In this document: in pieces, positions 52,851 through 60,992 of the stretch | Position numbering within the stretch: the first letter of the stretch is position 1 | How the letters are laid out: each line of letters opens with the position of its first letter | DNA from: Chloroflexota bacterium | GTDB taxonomy: Bacteria > Chloroflexota > UBA6077 > SHYK01 | Assembly: GCA_009692845.1 (NCBI GenBank) | Contig: SHYK01000001.1 | Span: 116,400-180,399 of the forward strand | Length of the DNA: 64,000 bases | Reading direction: 5' to 3' | Position numbers and translations under genes: made by a program | The notes under the pieces: model-generated | What the model saw: the letters and a program-made list of their open reading frames with translations, nothing else | Database searches by the model: none | What the model was told of the DNA's origin: nothing

Positions 52851-53651
52851 CTAGGGCGTGGCGCCCAGGCCCAGACGAGCCCTGACCCACGCGCGCACTT
52901 GCTCGGCTGGGTGGCCGATTAGCGAGCGCCTTTGCTGGCGGAGCTTGGTTCCGAAAGACTTGGCGGTCCCTTCGTGACCGACTTCAGTCACGACGGTGTG
53001 TTCGTCCCAGGAGCGGGCGAAGTCACTCACCGTATCGCCCGGAAAATGCAGGATGACGCGGTAAAGATCTTCAATGAAATGCGCGTCCGAGCCGCCCAGG
53101 GCGGTCAGGCCATGCCGGTCCCCCAGGGCCTGGAGATGGGGAAGCGACGCATCCGACGTGAAATAGGGAGTCAGTAGCTCATAGCCAAAGATCGACATTT
53201 CGCCGCTGATGCGAGCCAGTCGGCTTCGATTCATACCGACCATGGGCGCGTCGACGTGGGGAACGACTACATAACAGCCCTCGTCGTTGAGCTGGTCAAC
53301 CACCCTGCGAAGCGGCTGAAATTTCCTGGGGAGGACGGTTTGGAAGGGTGGCTTCATCTTATAAGCCAGCACGTGGGTAAAACCGAAGGTCGTGATCTCG
53401 GTGCCCCAGATCGGCTGGACCCGTGAACCGGGATGCTGTGCTTTCCAGTCAAGCGCGGCCTGGTAGGATCTACAGTCGTCGTGGTCGGTGATTCCAACGA
53501 CGTCGATATCATTGGATTCCTCCACCGCGTCGAGGAGTTGGCCAACCGTGCACATGCCGTCGCTGAACGTCGAGTGAACGTGGAGAATAGCTTTGCCCAA
53601 ATATGAGTCCGATCGAGTAAAAATGCCGGGGCCGAGTCTACTGGTTTTCAC
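52851..53651 (-). CDS. PHP-domain phosphoesterase
   Basis: A 266-residue polymerase-and-histidinol-phosphatase domain protein. The metal-binding motifs are AILHVHSTFSDGMCTVGQLL, VVGITDHDDC, VVPHVDAPM and LGGSDAHFIEDLYRVILHFP, matching PHP motifs I to IV. It is a stand-alone hydrolase of the TrpH/YciV-like type, possibly acting on nucleoside phosphates or short nucleic acids. The GTG at 53651 is the start. It lies upstream of the T-box promoter on the same strand but the operon has its own promoter, so it is probably separate. Confidence 0.84.
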   Translation of the reverse strand: MKTSRLGPGIFTRSDSYLGKAILHVHSTFSDGMCTVGQLLDAVEESNDIDVVGITDHDDCRSYQAALDWKAQHPGSRVQPIWGTEITTFGFTHVLAYKMKPPFQTVLPRKFQPLRRVVDQLNDEGCYVVVPHVDAPMVGMNRSRLARISGEMSIFGYELLTPYFTSDASLPHLQALGDRHGLTALGGSDAHFIEDLYRVILHFPGDTVSDFARSWDEHTVVTEVGHEGTAKSFGTKLRQQRRSLIGHPAEQVRAWVRARLGLGATP

Positions 53652-53813
53652 GGAGCCTCACAATCTTACCCGTGCCCAGGCCGGGCTGAGCCGAGCCCTA
53701 ATCGTATCCGCCGGTGATGATGACTAAAGTAGGGGTTTCGAAGGTTGACAGCCCCGGAGACTATTGCGAGAATAGCTTGCGGGTACTTCAAGAAGGAGAG
53801 CTCCTCGACAGGT

Positions 53814-54077
53814 ATGGCTGAGGAACGCACAGCAAACAGCGCGCCAGTTCGGACCAGCGGTCTGCGTTCGTACTCGCCTACTCAGCTCTTCTTCCTGACT
53901 CGGCTGTCCTGGCTGATCCGCCAGCGGCGCGAGCTCATGAACACGCTCGATGGTAACGACTACCGAAGCAAGCTCCTCAATAAGGCGCTCTATTCGACCT
54001 TTCTCGATTGCGCCGAAGAGGGTGTGAGCGACGACGCGAAAAACTTGTTGACCCAGCAGAACCAGGACACGAACTAG
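53814..54077 (+). CDS. Small protein of unknown function
   Basis: An 87-residue protein with SPTQLFFLTRLSWLIRQRRE, LMNTLDGNDYRSKLLNKALY and STFLDCAEEGVSDDAKNLLT. It is helical and soluble, with no signal or TM segment. I do not recognise the family. ATG 53814 has no well-spaced ribosome site (AAGGAG is 15 bases away, within the palindrome GGAGAGCTCC); a TTG at 53745 would add 23 residues. It lies alone between the PHP gene (divergent) and mscS. Confidence 0.5.
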   Translation: MAEERTANSAPVRTSGLRSYSPTQLFFLTRLSWLIRQRRELMNTLDGNDYRSKLLNKALYSTFLDCAEEGVSDDAKNLLTQQNQDTN

Positions 54078-54198
54078 CCCCCCTGCCTGCGAGCACGTGC
54101 GTCGGTTGGCATTGTCCCCTCATCGTCTTTCTTTATCCCGTTCCCTCGGAGCGTGCTCTCTTCGATAGGTAGTTGAGGTTGGAGGAGGGCAACCGAGA

Positions 54199-54732
54199 AT
54201 GAGTTGGGATCAGCTTTTTCTGTTGCCGCTGGGTTGGCTTCCTGAGTTGGGAGGGCGATTAGCGGTCGCAGTCGTTGTCTTCATCGCAGCGTGGTTGTTG
54301 GGCCGCGTATTGCGCCGCTGGGCACGGGGGGCGGCAGTTCGCATGCGCGTCGACGCGAACATCCGCTTCCTGGCCGGCGAGTTGCTCTATTGGTTCGTCC
54401 TGGCGCTCGGAATTCTCCTGGTGCTTACCCTCTTTCGAGTTGACCCATCGGTCATCCTGGCGACCTTTGGCGCGGCCGGCCTGGCGCTGGGTCTGGCGGC
54501 GCAGGATATTCTGAAAGGTTTTTTCGCCGGCATTTACCTGCTCTTTGAACGTCCGTTTCTCATCGGTGACGAAATCGAGATCAAGGATCACGTTGGACGG
54601 GTCGAGCATGTGGGCTTCCGAGCGACCATCATCCGAACCGCCGATAACGTGCGGATAGTGGTGCCCAACGCCATGATTTTTGGGGAAATTGTCAGTAATC
54701 GGACCGAAAGGCAAGGGGACGGGAGCGGTTAG
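54199..54732 (+). CDS. Short MscS-family mechanosensitive channel
   Basis: A 177-residue membrane protein with three hydrophobic segments (LAVAVVVFIAAWLLGRVLRR, LLYWFVLALGILLVLTLFRV, and the pore helix ILATFGAAGLALGLAAQDIL). The beta domain follows: YLLFERPFLIGDEIEIKDHV, GRVEHVGFRATIIRTADNVR and VVPNAMIFGEIVSNRTER. It lacks the C-terminal alpha-beta vestibule of E. coli MscS (286 residues). It would open on membrane tension to release solutes. The last codons and stop lie within the CIRCE element of groES. Confidence 0.85.
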   Translation: MSWDQLFLLPLGWLPELGGRLAVAVVVFIAAWLLGRVLRRWARGAAVRMRVDANIRFLAGELLYWFVLALGILLVLTLFRVDPSVILATFGAAGLALGLAAQDILKGFFAGIYLLFERPFLIGDEIEIKDHVGRVEHVGFRATIIRTADNVRIVVPNAMIFGEIVSNRTERQGDGSG

Positions 54733-54758
54733 CACTCTATGGGTGAGAGTGCTAAAAT
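54729..54758 (+). promoter_or_regulatory. CIRCE element (HrcA operator) overlapping the groESL promoter
   Basis: TTAGCACTC-N9-GAGTGCTAA (54729-54755) is a perfect match to the CIRCE consensus. A promoter can be read through it: -35 TTAGCA (54729-54734), 18 bases, -10 TAAAAT (54753-54758). HrcA bound here would block RNA polymerase until heat shock. The mscS stop codon (54730-54732) lies inside the left arm. hrcA itself is not in the window. Confidence 0.93.
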
Positions 54759-54810
54759 TGGCAATCCCAACCGCGACTTCTGAGGACCGAGAAATTACTG
54801 GAGGAATGGT

Positions 54811-55107
54811 ATGGCGCAGTCTTTGACCCCCCTGGGCGACCGGGTGGTCGTTAAACCCATCAACAAGGAAGAGATGACCAAGAGCGGGATCGTGCTGCCG
54901 GACACCGCCCAGGAAAAGCCCCAGGAGGGGGAAGTGCTGGCAGTTGGCCCCGGCCGCGTGCTGGACAATGGTCAGCGGATCCCCATGGAGCTTAAGCAAG
55001 GGGATCGGATCGTCTATGCAAAGTATGCCGGCACCGAGGTGAAGGTCGAGGAAGACGATCTGCTGGTGCTGGCGGAGCGCGATATTCTCGCCGTGCTCGT
55101 CAAATAA
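54811..55107 (+). CDS. groES: Co-chaperonin GroES
   Basis: A 98-residue heptameric lid of the GroEL folding chamber. [20 protein letters not shown] is the typical start, the mobile loop is [20 protein letters not shown], and the end [20 protein letters not shown] matches the family. GGAGG precedes the ATG at 54811. It lies 53 bases after CIRCE and 19 bases before groEL, in the standard operon. Confidence 0.96.
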   Translation: MAQSLTPLGDRVVVKPINKEEMTKSGIVLPDTAQEKPQEGEVLAVGPGRVLDNGQRIPMELKQGDRIVYAKYAGTEVKVEEDDLLVLAERDILAVLVK

Positions 55108-55126
55108 TAGGGAGGTAGATAGAAAT

Positions 55127-56758
55127 ATGCCGAAGGATCTGGTTCACGGCGACCATGCCCGCGCCCATCTCAAGGCGGGGATGGACGTTCTCGCGGATGC
55201 GGTGAAGATCACCCTCGGGCCTCGCGGTCGTAATGTCGTCCTCGATCGCAAGTTTGGCCCACCAACGATTACCAATGATGGGGTCACCATCGCTCGCGAG
55301 ATCGAGCTGGAAGACCATTTCGAAAACATGGGTGTGCAGCTCCTCAAGGAAGCGGCGACCAAGACCAACGATGTAGCAGGCGATGGCACAACCACCGCTA
55401 CCGTCCTAGCCCAAGCGTTCATCAATGAGGGCTTCCGCAATCTGGCGGCCGGCGCTAACCCGTTGCATATCAAGCGAGGCATCGAAAAGGGCGTCGACGC
55501 GGTCGTGGCGGCGCTCAAAGAGATGAGCGTTCCCATCGAGGGGAAGAACGAGATTGCCCAGGTTGCCGCGATCTCGGCTGCCGATGCTGAAATCGGGGAG
55601 CTCATTGCCGATGTTATGGACAAAGTGGGTAAGGACGGCGTCATCACGGTCGAAGAATCGAAGACGATGAAGTTCGAGACCGAATACGTCGAAGGGATGC
55701 AGTTCGATCGCGGCTGGCTGAGCCCCTATTTCATCACCAGCCAGGATCGAATGGAAGTCGAGCTCGAAGACCCCTACATCCTTATTACCGACAAAAAGAT
55801 CAGCTCCATTGCCGACATTCTGCCGTTCCTGGAGCGCTTCCTCGCGGTGGCGCGAACCCTGCTGATCATCGCCGAGAGCATCGATGGAGAAGCGTTGGCA
55901 ACGCTCGTGGTGAACAAGCTGCGCGGCACCGTGAACGTGCTGGCGGTGAAGGCCCCGGGCTTTGGCGACCGACGTAAAGCCATGCTTGAAGACATCGCGG
56001 TGCTCACCGGCGGCCAGTTGGTCACCGAGGAAGCAGGTCGAAAGCTGGAGAACGCGGACATTCCTGATCTCGGACGGGCGCGCAAGGTGATCTCCACCAA
56101 GGACACCACGACGATCATCGAGGGGGGCGGAACCAATGAGGCGATTACCTCCCGGATGACCCAAATCCGGGCTCAGGTGGACCAGACGACCTCGGAGTTC
56201 GACAAGGAGAAGCTGCAGGAGCGCTTGGCTAAGCTGGCTGGCGGCGTCGCGGTCATTCGGGTCGGTGGGGCGACTGAGGTCGAGCTGAAAGAGAAGAAGC
56301 ATCGAGTCGAGGACGCGCTTTCGGCCACCCGAGCGGCGGTGGAAGAGGGCATCGTCCCCGGCGGCGGCGTTGCCTTCATTAACGCGATCAAGGCCCTGGA
56401 TGCCGTGCGTCTGACCGATCCCGACGAGAAAACGGGGGTCGCCATCCTGCGGCGGGCGCTCGAAGAGCCGCTCCGGCGCATCGCCGACAACGCTGGGCTC
56501 GAGGGCTCGACCATTATCGCGGAGCTCCGCCGACGCGATCAGCCTCGGCTCGGCTTCGATGCCGCCAAGGGCGAGTTCGTGGATATGATTGAGGCCGGGA
56601 TCATCGATCCGCTCAAGGTCACTCGTTCAGCTCTGGAAAACGCGGCATCCGCGGCGGCGATGATCCTGACCACGGAGACGTTGATCTCGGATCACCCCGA
56701 ACCCGAAGCGGGCATGTCCATGGGCCACGACCATGATGACTGGGACGGGGGTATGTAA
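55127..56758 (+). CDS. groEL: Chaperonin GroEL with a His/Asp-rich tail
   Basis: A 543-residue cytosolic chaperonin, full length. ATP-binding segments [33 protein letters not shown] and [16 protein letters not shown] are intact, as are the apical and hinge motifs ([35 protein letters not shown]). The C-terminus ends [14 protein letters not shown] rather than the usual long GGM repeat. Ribosome site GGGAGG lies upstream. Two hairpins follow the gene. As the only groEL in view, and under CIRCE, it is probably the housekeeping copy. Confidence 0.96.
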   Translation: MPKDLVHGDHARAHLKAGMDVLADAVKITLGPRGRNVVLDRKFGPPTITNDGVTIAREIELEDHFENMGVQLLKEAATKTNDVAGDGTTTATVLAQAFINEGFRNLAAGANPLHIKRGIEKGVDAVVAALKEMSVPIEGKNEIAQVAAISAADAEIGELIADVMDKVGKDGVITVEESKTMKFETEYVEGMQFDRGWLSPYFITSQDRMEVELEDPYILITDKKISSIADILPFLERFLAVARTLLIIAESIDGEALATLVVNKLRGTVNVLAVKAPGFGDRRKAMLEDIAVLTGGQLVTEEAGRKLENADIPDLGRARKVISTKDTTTIIEGGGTNEAITSRMTQIRAQVDQTTSEFDKEKLQERLAKLAGGVAVIRVGGATEVELKEKKHRVEDALSATRAAVEEGIVPGGGVAFINAIKALDAVRLTDPDEKTGVAILRRALEEPLRRIADNAGLEGSTIIAELRRRDQPRLGFDAAKGEFVDMIEAGIIDPLKVTRSALENAASAAAMILTTETLISDHPEPEAGMSMGHDHDDWDGGM

Positions 56759-56773
56759 GAGGAAGGCCCACCC

Positions 56774-56800
56774 GCCCGCCCCATTTACATGGGGGCGGGC
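56774..56800 (+). terminator. Hairpin directly downstream of groEL
   Basis: GCCCGCCCCAT and ATGGGGGCGGGC pair with one bulged G around a TTAC loop, 15 bases past the groEL stop. It overlaps the module-A repeat at 56791. No U-tract follows. Confidence 0.55.
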
Positions 56801-56817
56801 GCCCCCAAACCCCCGAC
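56791..56817 (+). repeat. Module-A hairpin repeat after groEL
   Basis: GGGGGC-GGGC-GCCCCC (56791-56806) followed by AAACCCCCGACGG, the same layout and tail as the copy at 50130 within the ilv-leu operon. Confidence 0.55.
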
Positions 56818-56866
56818 GGGGCCTACGGCCTGGAAGGATGGGGCTAGGGCAAACGGAACAGACAGC

Positions 56867-56905
56867 ATGAGGCGCCCCATTTTCGGGGGCGCCTCATCTT
56901 TATGG
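56867..56905 (+). terminator. Intrinsic terminator of groESL
   Basis: ATGAGGCGCCCC and GGGGCGCCTCAT form a perfect 12-base stem around a 7-base loop containing TTTTC, followed by CTTTAT. It lies about 110 bases past groEL and is the stronger of the two hairpins. Confidence 0.75.
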
Positions 56906-56977
56906 TGCGTCACGGATTCGAAGTCGCAAGGGCTTGCGAGAGGTATCTGGGCCGCGCTGGATTGGAGCGGTCCGCCC

Positions 56978-57005
56978 GGGGCGGGGGTTCGGGGGCGGAG
57001 CCCCC
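56978..57005 (-). repeat. Inverted module-A hairpin repeat downstream of map
   Basis: On the minus strand GGGGGC-TCC-GCCCCC is followed by GAACCCCCGCCCC. It starts 20 bases after the map stop codon and may serve as its terminator. Confidence 0.55.
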
Positions 57006-57025
57006 GATTAGAGGGCGGGCCTTCC

Positions 57026-57814
57026 TTACTCGGTGAGGATCTCTGGGCCTTCGGGGGTGATCGCCACCGTGTGCTCGAAGTGAGCGGAGAGGGAGCCGTC
57101 GACGGTCACCGCCGTCCAGCCGTCCGGCATGAACTTGACCTCGGGAGAGCCGAGGACGACCTGCGGCTCTATGCAAATTACCATGCCTGCCCGGAGAAGA
57201 GGCCCCTTGCCGGGCGGCCCATAATGGGGGACCGAGGGCGGCTCGTGCATCGCCCGGCCGATTCCGTGGCCCACAAAGGCGCGAACTACGTTCATTTCGT
57301 AGGCCTCGGCATGTTCTTGGATGGCATGCGAGATATCCGAAAGGCGATTGCCGGGCCGAGCCTGGGCGATCCCCGCGTACAGCGCACCCCGACAGACGTC
57401 TAAAAGCTCTTGCTTCTCGGGGCTAATTTCGCCAACCGGGATAGTGATGCAGGTGTCCGCAAAGTAGTTCTTGTGGCTGGCCGCCACGTCGAGCGAGACG
57501 ATGTCGCCTTCTTCTACCCGGCGCGGACCGGGGACGCCGTGTACGACGACCTCGTTGATTGAAACACAGATGTAGCCTGGAAAGGGGTTTCTGCCACCGC
57601 CGTACCCGTAAGCGCCAGACTTTAGATCGAGCTCTTTGCAGCGCTTGCCCGCGTAGGCGTCGATCTCCTTAGCGGTCAGGCCTGGCTGGACATAAGCGAT
57701 CACGTCCTGGATGAGCTGCTTGACGAGCCGACCGGATTCCCGCATCGCATCCAGCTCGCGGGCGGACTTTATGTTGATACCGCCGGCGGTGGGCGGCGAA
57801 CTGAGACGAATCAT
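57026..57814 (-). CDS. map: Type I methionine aminopeptidase
   Basis: A 262-residue metalloprotease that removes the initiator methionine from new proteins. The five metal ligands are visible: two Asp in DIVSLDVAASHKNYFADTCI, His in FVGHGIGRAMHEPPSVPHYG, Glu in MVICIEPQVV and Glu in AHFEHTVAIT. The substrate His is in VVVHGVPGPR. The insertion KCKELDLKSGAYGYGGGRNP-like region (LKSGAYGYGGGRNPFPGYIC) is normal for the family. ATG 57814 is preferred over the TTG one codon upstream. Divergent from coaE. Confidence 0.95.
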   Translation of the reverse strand: MIRLSSPPTAGGINIKSARELDAMRESGRLVKQLIQDVIAYVQPGLTAKEIDAYAGKRCKELDLKSGAYGYGGGRNPFPGYICVSINEVVVHGVPGPRRVEEGDIVSLDVAASHKNYFADTCITIPVGEISPEKQELLDVCRGALYAGIAQARPGNRLSDISHAIQEHAEAYEMNVVRAFVGHGIGRAMHEPPSVPHYGPPGKGPLLRAGMVICIEPQVVLGSPEVKFMPDGWTAVTVDGSLSAHFEHTVAITPEGPEILTE

Positions 57815-57934
57815 CAATTCTCACTTGGCTTGAGCTTGGGGGGACTATACCATAGGGTTCCGATGCTCCTGACCGCTCGAATTGGACTTGGGGGGACCCC
57901 CAATAACCCCTAACTTTGGTTTGAGGACATCTCG

Positions 57935-58567
57935 CTGACCACAAAGTTCGTCATCGGTCTCACGGGTCCTATCGCGAGCGGCAAGAGCACCGTTGCCAGC
58001 ATGTTGGCCGAACGGGGCGCCGAGCTTATCGACGCCGATGGCGTGGTGCACGAAGTCGAAGGTCCGGGCACGCTGGAGACCGCCGCCATCGCGGCTCGGT
58101 TTGGCGAAGGAATCCTCGCGGAGGATGGCTCGGTGAATCGGAGCCTGCTCGGTCGAATTGCCTTAGATGATGCCATCGCGTTGGCCGATTTAGAGGCGAT
58201 CGTCCGCCCCGTGGTGCGCCGCCGGATTCAGGACCGGCTGGATCAATCTACGAATGAGGTGGTGGTGATCGAAGCGCTCAAGCTGCGAGAGGGCCCTCTG
58301 GCTAAGCAAGTCGATAGCCTCTGGGTCGTCGTGGCCCCGGCCGAGTGTCGGTTGGAGCGCCTGACCACGCAACGAGGGCTGAGCGCGGCGGATGCAAACC
58401 GTCGGATGGCAGCCCAAGCGACCGAAAGCGAGCAGACCGCGGGGGCCGACGTGGTCATCGTCAACGATGGCTCGCTGGAGCGCCTCGCCGAAGAAGTGGC
58501 ACGGGCCTGGGAAGGGGTGATGAACGGGCTGGCTCCTAGGTCAACACCCAGGGGTGAACGGTCGTGA
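57935..58567 (+). CDS. coaE: Dephospho-CoA kinase, apparently starting at CTG
   Basis: A 210-residue kinase for the last step of coenzyme A synthesis. The P-loop reads FVIGLTGPIASGKSTVASML and must be included. It lies upstream of the first ATG of the frame (58001), which would remove it. The frame opens after a TAA at 57911 and has no ATG, GTG or TTG before the P-loop. CTG 57935 (giving MTTKFVIGLTG), eight bases after GAGG, is the best start. The DAD motif (LIDADGVVHEVE) and LID region (RLERLTTQRGLSAADANRRM) are normal. The stop overlaps the next gene by four bases. Confidence 0.88.
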   Translation: MTTKFVIGLTGPIASGKSTVASMLAERGAELIDADGVVHEVEGPGTLETAAIAARFGEGILAEDGSVNRSLLGRIALDDAIALADLEAIVRPVVRRRIQDRLDQSTNEVVVIEALKLREGPLAKQVDSLWVVVAPAECRLERLTTQRGLSAADANRRMAAQATESEQTAGADVVIVNDGSLERLAEEVARAWEGVMNGLAPRSTPRGERS

Positions 58568-59739
58568 CGCTGACCGACGACCGGCAGCGTGAGTCGGGCT
58601 CCGGTGCGAGCCCCCGCCAGTTGGCAGACGGGTTCATCCATATCCGGGTCGGGGGCACCCCGGAAGAGATGGGAGCCCAGCATGGGGAGCTGCTGCGAGC
58701 TGAGATCCAGGAAATGGTGGTCGCCCTGAGGCACCACGTCTTGGATGGTCAGCCGGGATTTAACGGCCTCGGCCTGCGGATCGGCACCGGGCTAACGGCT
58801 GGGCTCATGGAGCGGCGGATCGATCCCCGTTTCAAAAGCGAAATGAAGGCGCTGGCTCGAGCTTCCGACGTTCCGTATGCGGACATCCTCTTGCTCAACT
58901 GCGTCGACGACGTGCTGGCGAACCTGTACCAGCTGGGCGCCATGTTCGGACGGCTCGGCTGCTCGGCCTATGCGGTGATGGGCACCCGCACCGCCAGCGG
59001 CGAGCTGCTGTGCGGCCGCAACCTGGACTACTTTGTGCCCAGCGCGGCGGGCGAAGATCCGTGGGCCGCGACCAACCACATGAAGCAACAGGTCGTCTGC
59101 GTCGACTACCAGCCGAAGGACGCGTACTCCTTCGTCTCGGTGGGTTGGCCCGGCTTTGTGGGCGTAGCCACCGGCATGAGCTCGGCGGGGATCGCCTTGG
59201 GCTCCCTCACCGTGTCGACTCGGCGAAACTGGCCTTTCGCGACTCCAGCCACTTTTCTCTACCGAGACGTTCTCGAGCGGGCAGATGGGTTGGAGGAGGC
59301 AGTGTCGGTGTTGCGGCGCGGTTCGCGAACCCAGGCCAACAACGTGCTGATCGGTTCGGGCGGCGAGCAGCGGGCTTGCGTGGTGGAGTTCACGCCCTGG
59401 CGAATCGTCGTCCGAGAGGCGGCCGATAATTGGATCGCCGCTACCAACCATTTTGTCGACCCGTCCATGGCCCGCTACAACAGCGGCGGCGTCCCGTTTG
59501 GCTCCTCGGAACGCAGCGAGCGGTTAGGAGAACTCTGCTGTGGACCCGCCGTCGGCCCGGCCGGAGCTCGAGACTTTTTGGTGGACACGGTGTTGCGGCG
59601 GCCGGATGCCAACGACTATTGCGCGGTCCAGAACCCGTGCACGATCTACAGCGTGATGTTCGAGCCTAGCCAGGGAACACTCTCGGTGCGGGTCGGCGAT
59701 ACCCCCGACCGTACCTTCGTGGAGGTTCCGGTAGCGTAA
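58564..59739 (+). CDS. C45-family acyltransferase/peptidase (isopenicillin N acyltransferase-like)
   Basis: A 391-residue Ntn-hydrolase-type protein. The region GGTPEEMGAQHGELLRAEIQ opens the family, and RLGCSAYAVMGTRTASGELL carries the likely nucleophile Cys that becomes N-terminal after autoproteolysis. Further on are CGRNLDYFVPS, AYSFVSVGWPGFVGVATGMS and NNVLIGSGGEQRACVVEFTP. The archetype, acyl-CoA:6-aminopenicillanate acyltransferase, uses acyl-CoA; most bacterial members have unknown substrates. The GTG start lies in the coaE stop (GTGA), so translation is coupled with CoA synthesis. Confidence 0.82.
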   Translation: MTLTDDRQRESGSGASPRQLADGFIHIRVGGTPEEMGAQHGELLRAEIQEMVVALRHHVLDGQPGFNGLGLRIGTGLTAGLMERRIDPRFKSEMKALARASDVPYADILLLNCVDDVLANLYQLGAMFGRLGCSAYAVMGTRTASGELLCGRNLDYFVPSAAGEDPWAATNHMKQQVVCVDYQPKDAYSFVSVGWPGFVGVATGMSSAGIALGSLTVSTRRNWPFATPATFLYRDVLERADGLEEAVSVLRRGSRTQANNVLIGSGGEQRACVVEFTPWRIVVREAADNWIAATNHFVDPSMARYNSGGVPFGSSERSERLGELCCGPAVGPAGARDFLVDTVLRRPDANDYCAVQNPCTIYSVMFEPSQGTLSVRVGDTPDRTFVEVPVA

Positions 59740-59742
59740 GCC

Positions 59743-60924
59743 CTAGTGCGTCTTGGGGATGAAAAGGGCGAGGCTCGCGGTGAAGCCGTGTAAGAAGGGG
59801 CGTCCGCCGACCGGGCCTATCTCTCCATTGCAGAAGAACCCGCTCAACGGCAGTTGACCGAGGGCTTCCGCCACCGCGTGGGCATCGTGGTCGGCAGTCC
59901 CGAACAGCCCAGTCCCCCGACCATTGCAAGTGCAAAGCAACGCGCCGGTCGTCTCGACGCCAGCGAGCTCTTCGCGCACCTCGGCCAGCTGGCGGCGTAG
60001 ATCTTCGTCGGCCGCTTCGGCGTCACGGATTTGAAATTGCATGGTTTGCCCAACCGACGGAATCGCGTTGATGGCAATGGCGCCACTGCGGGGGTCGATT
60101 CCCATCAGATTCCGGATCAGAAAATCGCCCTGGTGAAGCTCATCTTTGTATTCATCCAGGGCGAGGCCGACCAGGAGATTGCGGGTAGCACGCTCTCTGA
60201 CATCTTCGGCGAGACCATCGATGGTTTCCTGCAGCACCGTCGTCGCCGGGCGATTCCCGATGGAGGTAATCACCTCGCGCTCCACCGAAGTGATCGTCCA
60301 GGGGTGGCCGATCGGCATCGCTCCTTGCGCGACCACGGACCGGACGGTAAACGCGCCGCCGATGCCAACCACCACTGCCCCGGATTCGTGCACCTGTCCA
60401 TTCAGGAAGACCGAAGTGTGACGCTCATTTGGGGAACCTGAGGCCAGCCCACCGACAATCGGTCGATCCGGATATGCAGCGGCGAGCCCGTTGATGAACC
60501 GCTCGGAGTCAAAGGTGAACGGATCGGCGAGCACGATCCAGGCGTTGATCCGTTCCTGGGGCGCCCCGAGCCACTGCCTCCAGCTCTCCGGGGACTCGAG
60601 ATTGGCGATGTCCTTGGTCTCCACGCGTTTCGGGAAAAACTCGGTTCCGGGCAGCGCCAGGCTCAGCAACGAGAGTCCAGGCCGGCCTTCGACCTCCTTC
60701 TCGATTCCGACGACTCCCTGCCCGGAACAGCCGACCATGATGGAGGCGGCGCTGCGTTGATAGGCCTGGGCAACGATCGCTGGCAGATCCTCATAGAGCG
60801 GGCTCGCGAAGAAGAGGGCGAGATCAGGGGCAGGAGCCGTCCCATCTTCGGGCAGGCCGATACCAGCCAAGGCGGCCGCCCCATCCGGATTTTCGTTGAG
60901 CGCTGCGGTCGAGAACATTTTCAC
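59743..60924 (-). CDS. FIST-domain sensor protein
   Basis: A 393-residue cytosolic protein. The FIST_N domain covers roughly residues 30-220 (DLALFFASPLYEDLPAIVAQ, SIMVGCSGQGVVGIEKEVEG, PIVGGLASGSPNERHTSVFL). The FIST_C domain covers residues 230-380 (FLIRNLMGIDPRSGAIAINA, ALLCTCNGRGTGLFGTADHD, LSGFFCNGEIGPVGGRPFLH). FIST proteins are predicted small-ligand, possibly amino-acid, sensors; here no output domain is fused. The ATG has AGGAGGAAGTG upstream. Convergent with the C45 gene, with only three bases between the stops. Confidence 0.88.
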   Translation of the reverse strand: MKMFSTAALNENPDGAAALAGIGLPEDGTAPAPDLALFFASPLYEDLPAIVAQAYQRSAASIMVGCSGQGVVGIEKEVEGRPGLSLLSLALPGTEFFPKRVETKDIANLESPESWRQWLGAPQERINAWIVLADPFTFDSERFINGLAAAYPDRPIVGGLASGSPNERHTSVFLNGQVHESGAVVVGIGGAFTVRSVVAQGAMPIGHPWTITSVEREVITSIGNRPATTVLQETIDGLAEDVRERATRNLLVGLALDEYKDELHQGDFLIRNLMGIDPRSGAIAINAIPSVGQTMQFQIRDAEAADEDLRRQLAEVREELAGVETTGALLCTCNGRGTGLFGTADHDAHAVAEALGQLPLSGFFCNGEIGPVGGRPFLHGFTASLALFIPKTH

Positions 60925-60992
60925 TTCCTCCTAGAGCTAATGCGGCTGGGCGCGAATGTGACCATTATCATGCCGCGCACAGTCGCCACGCT

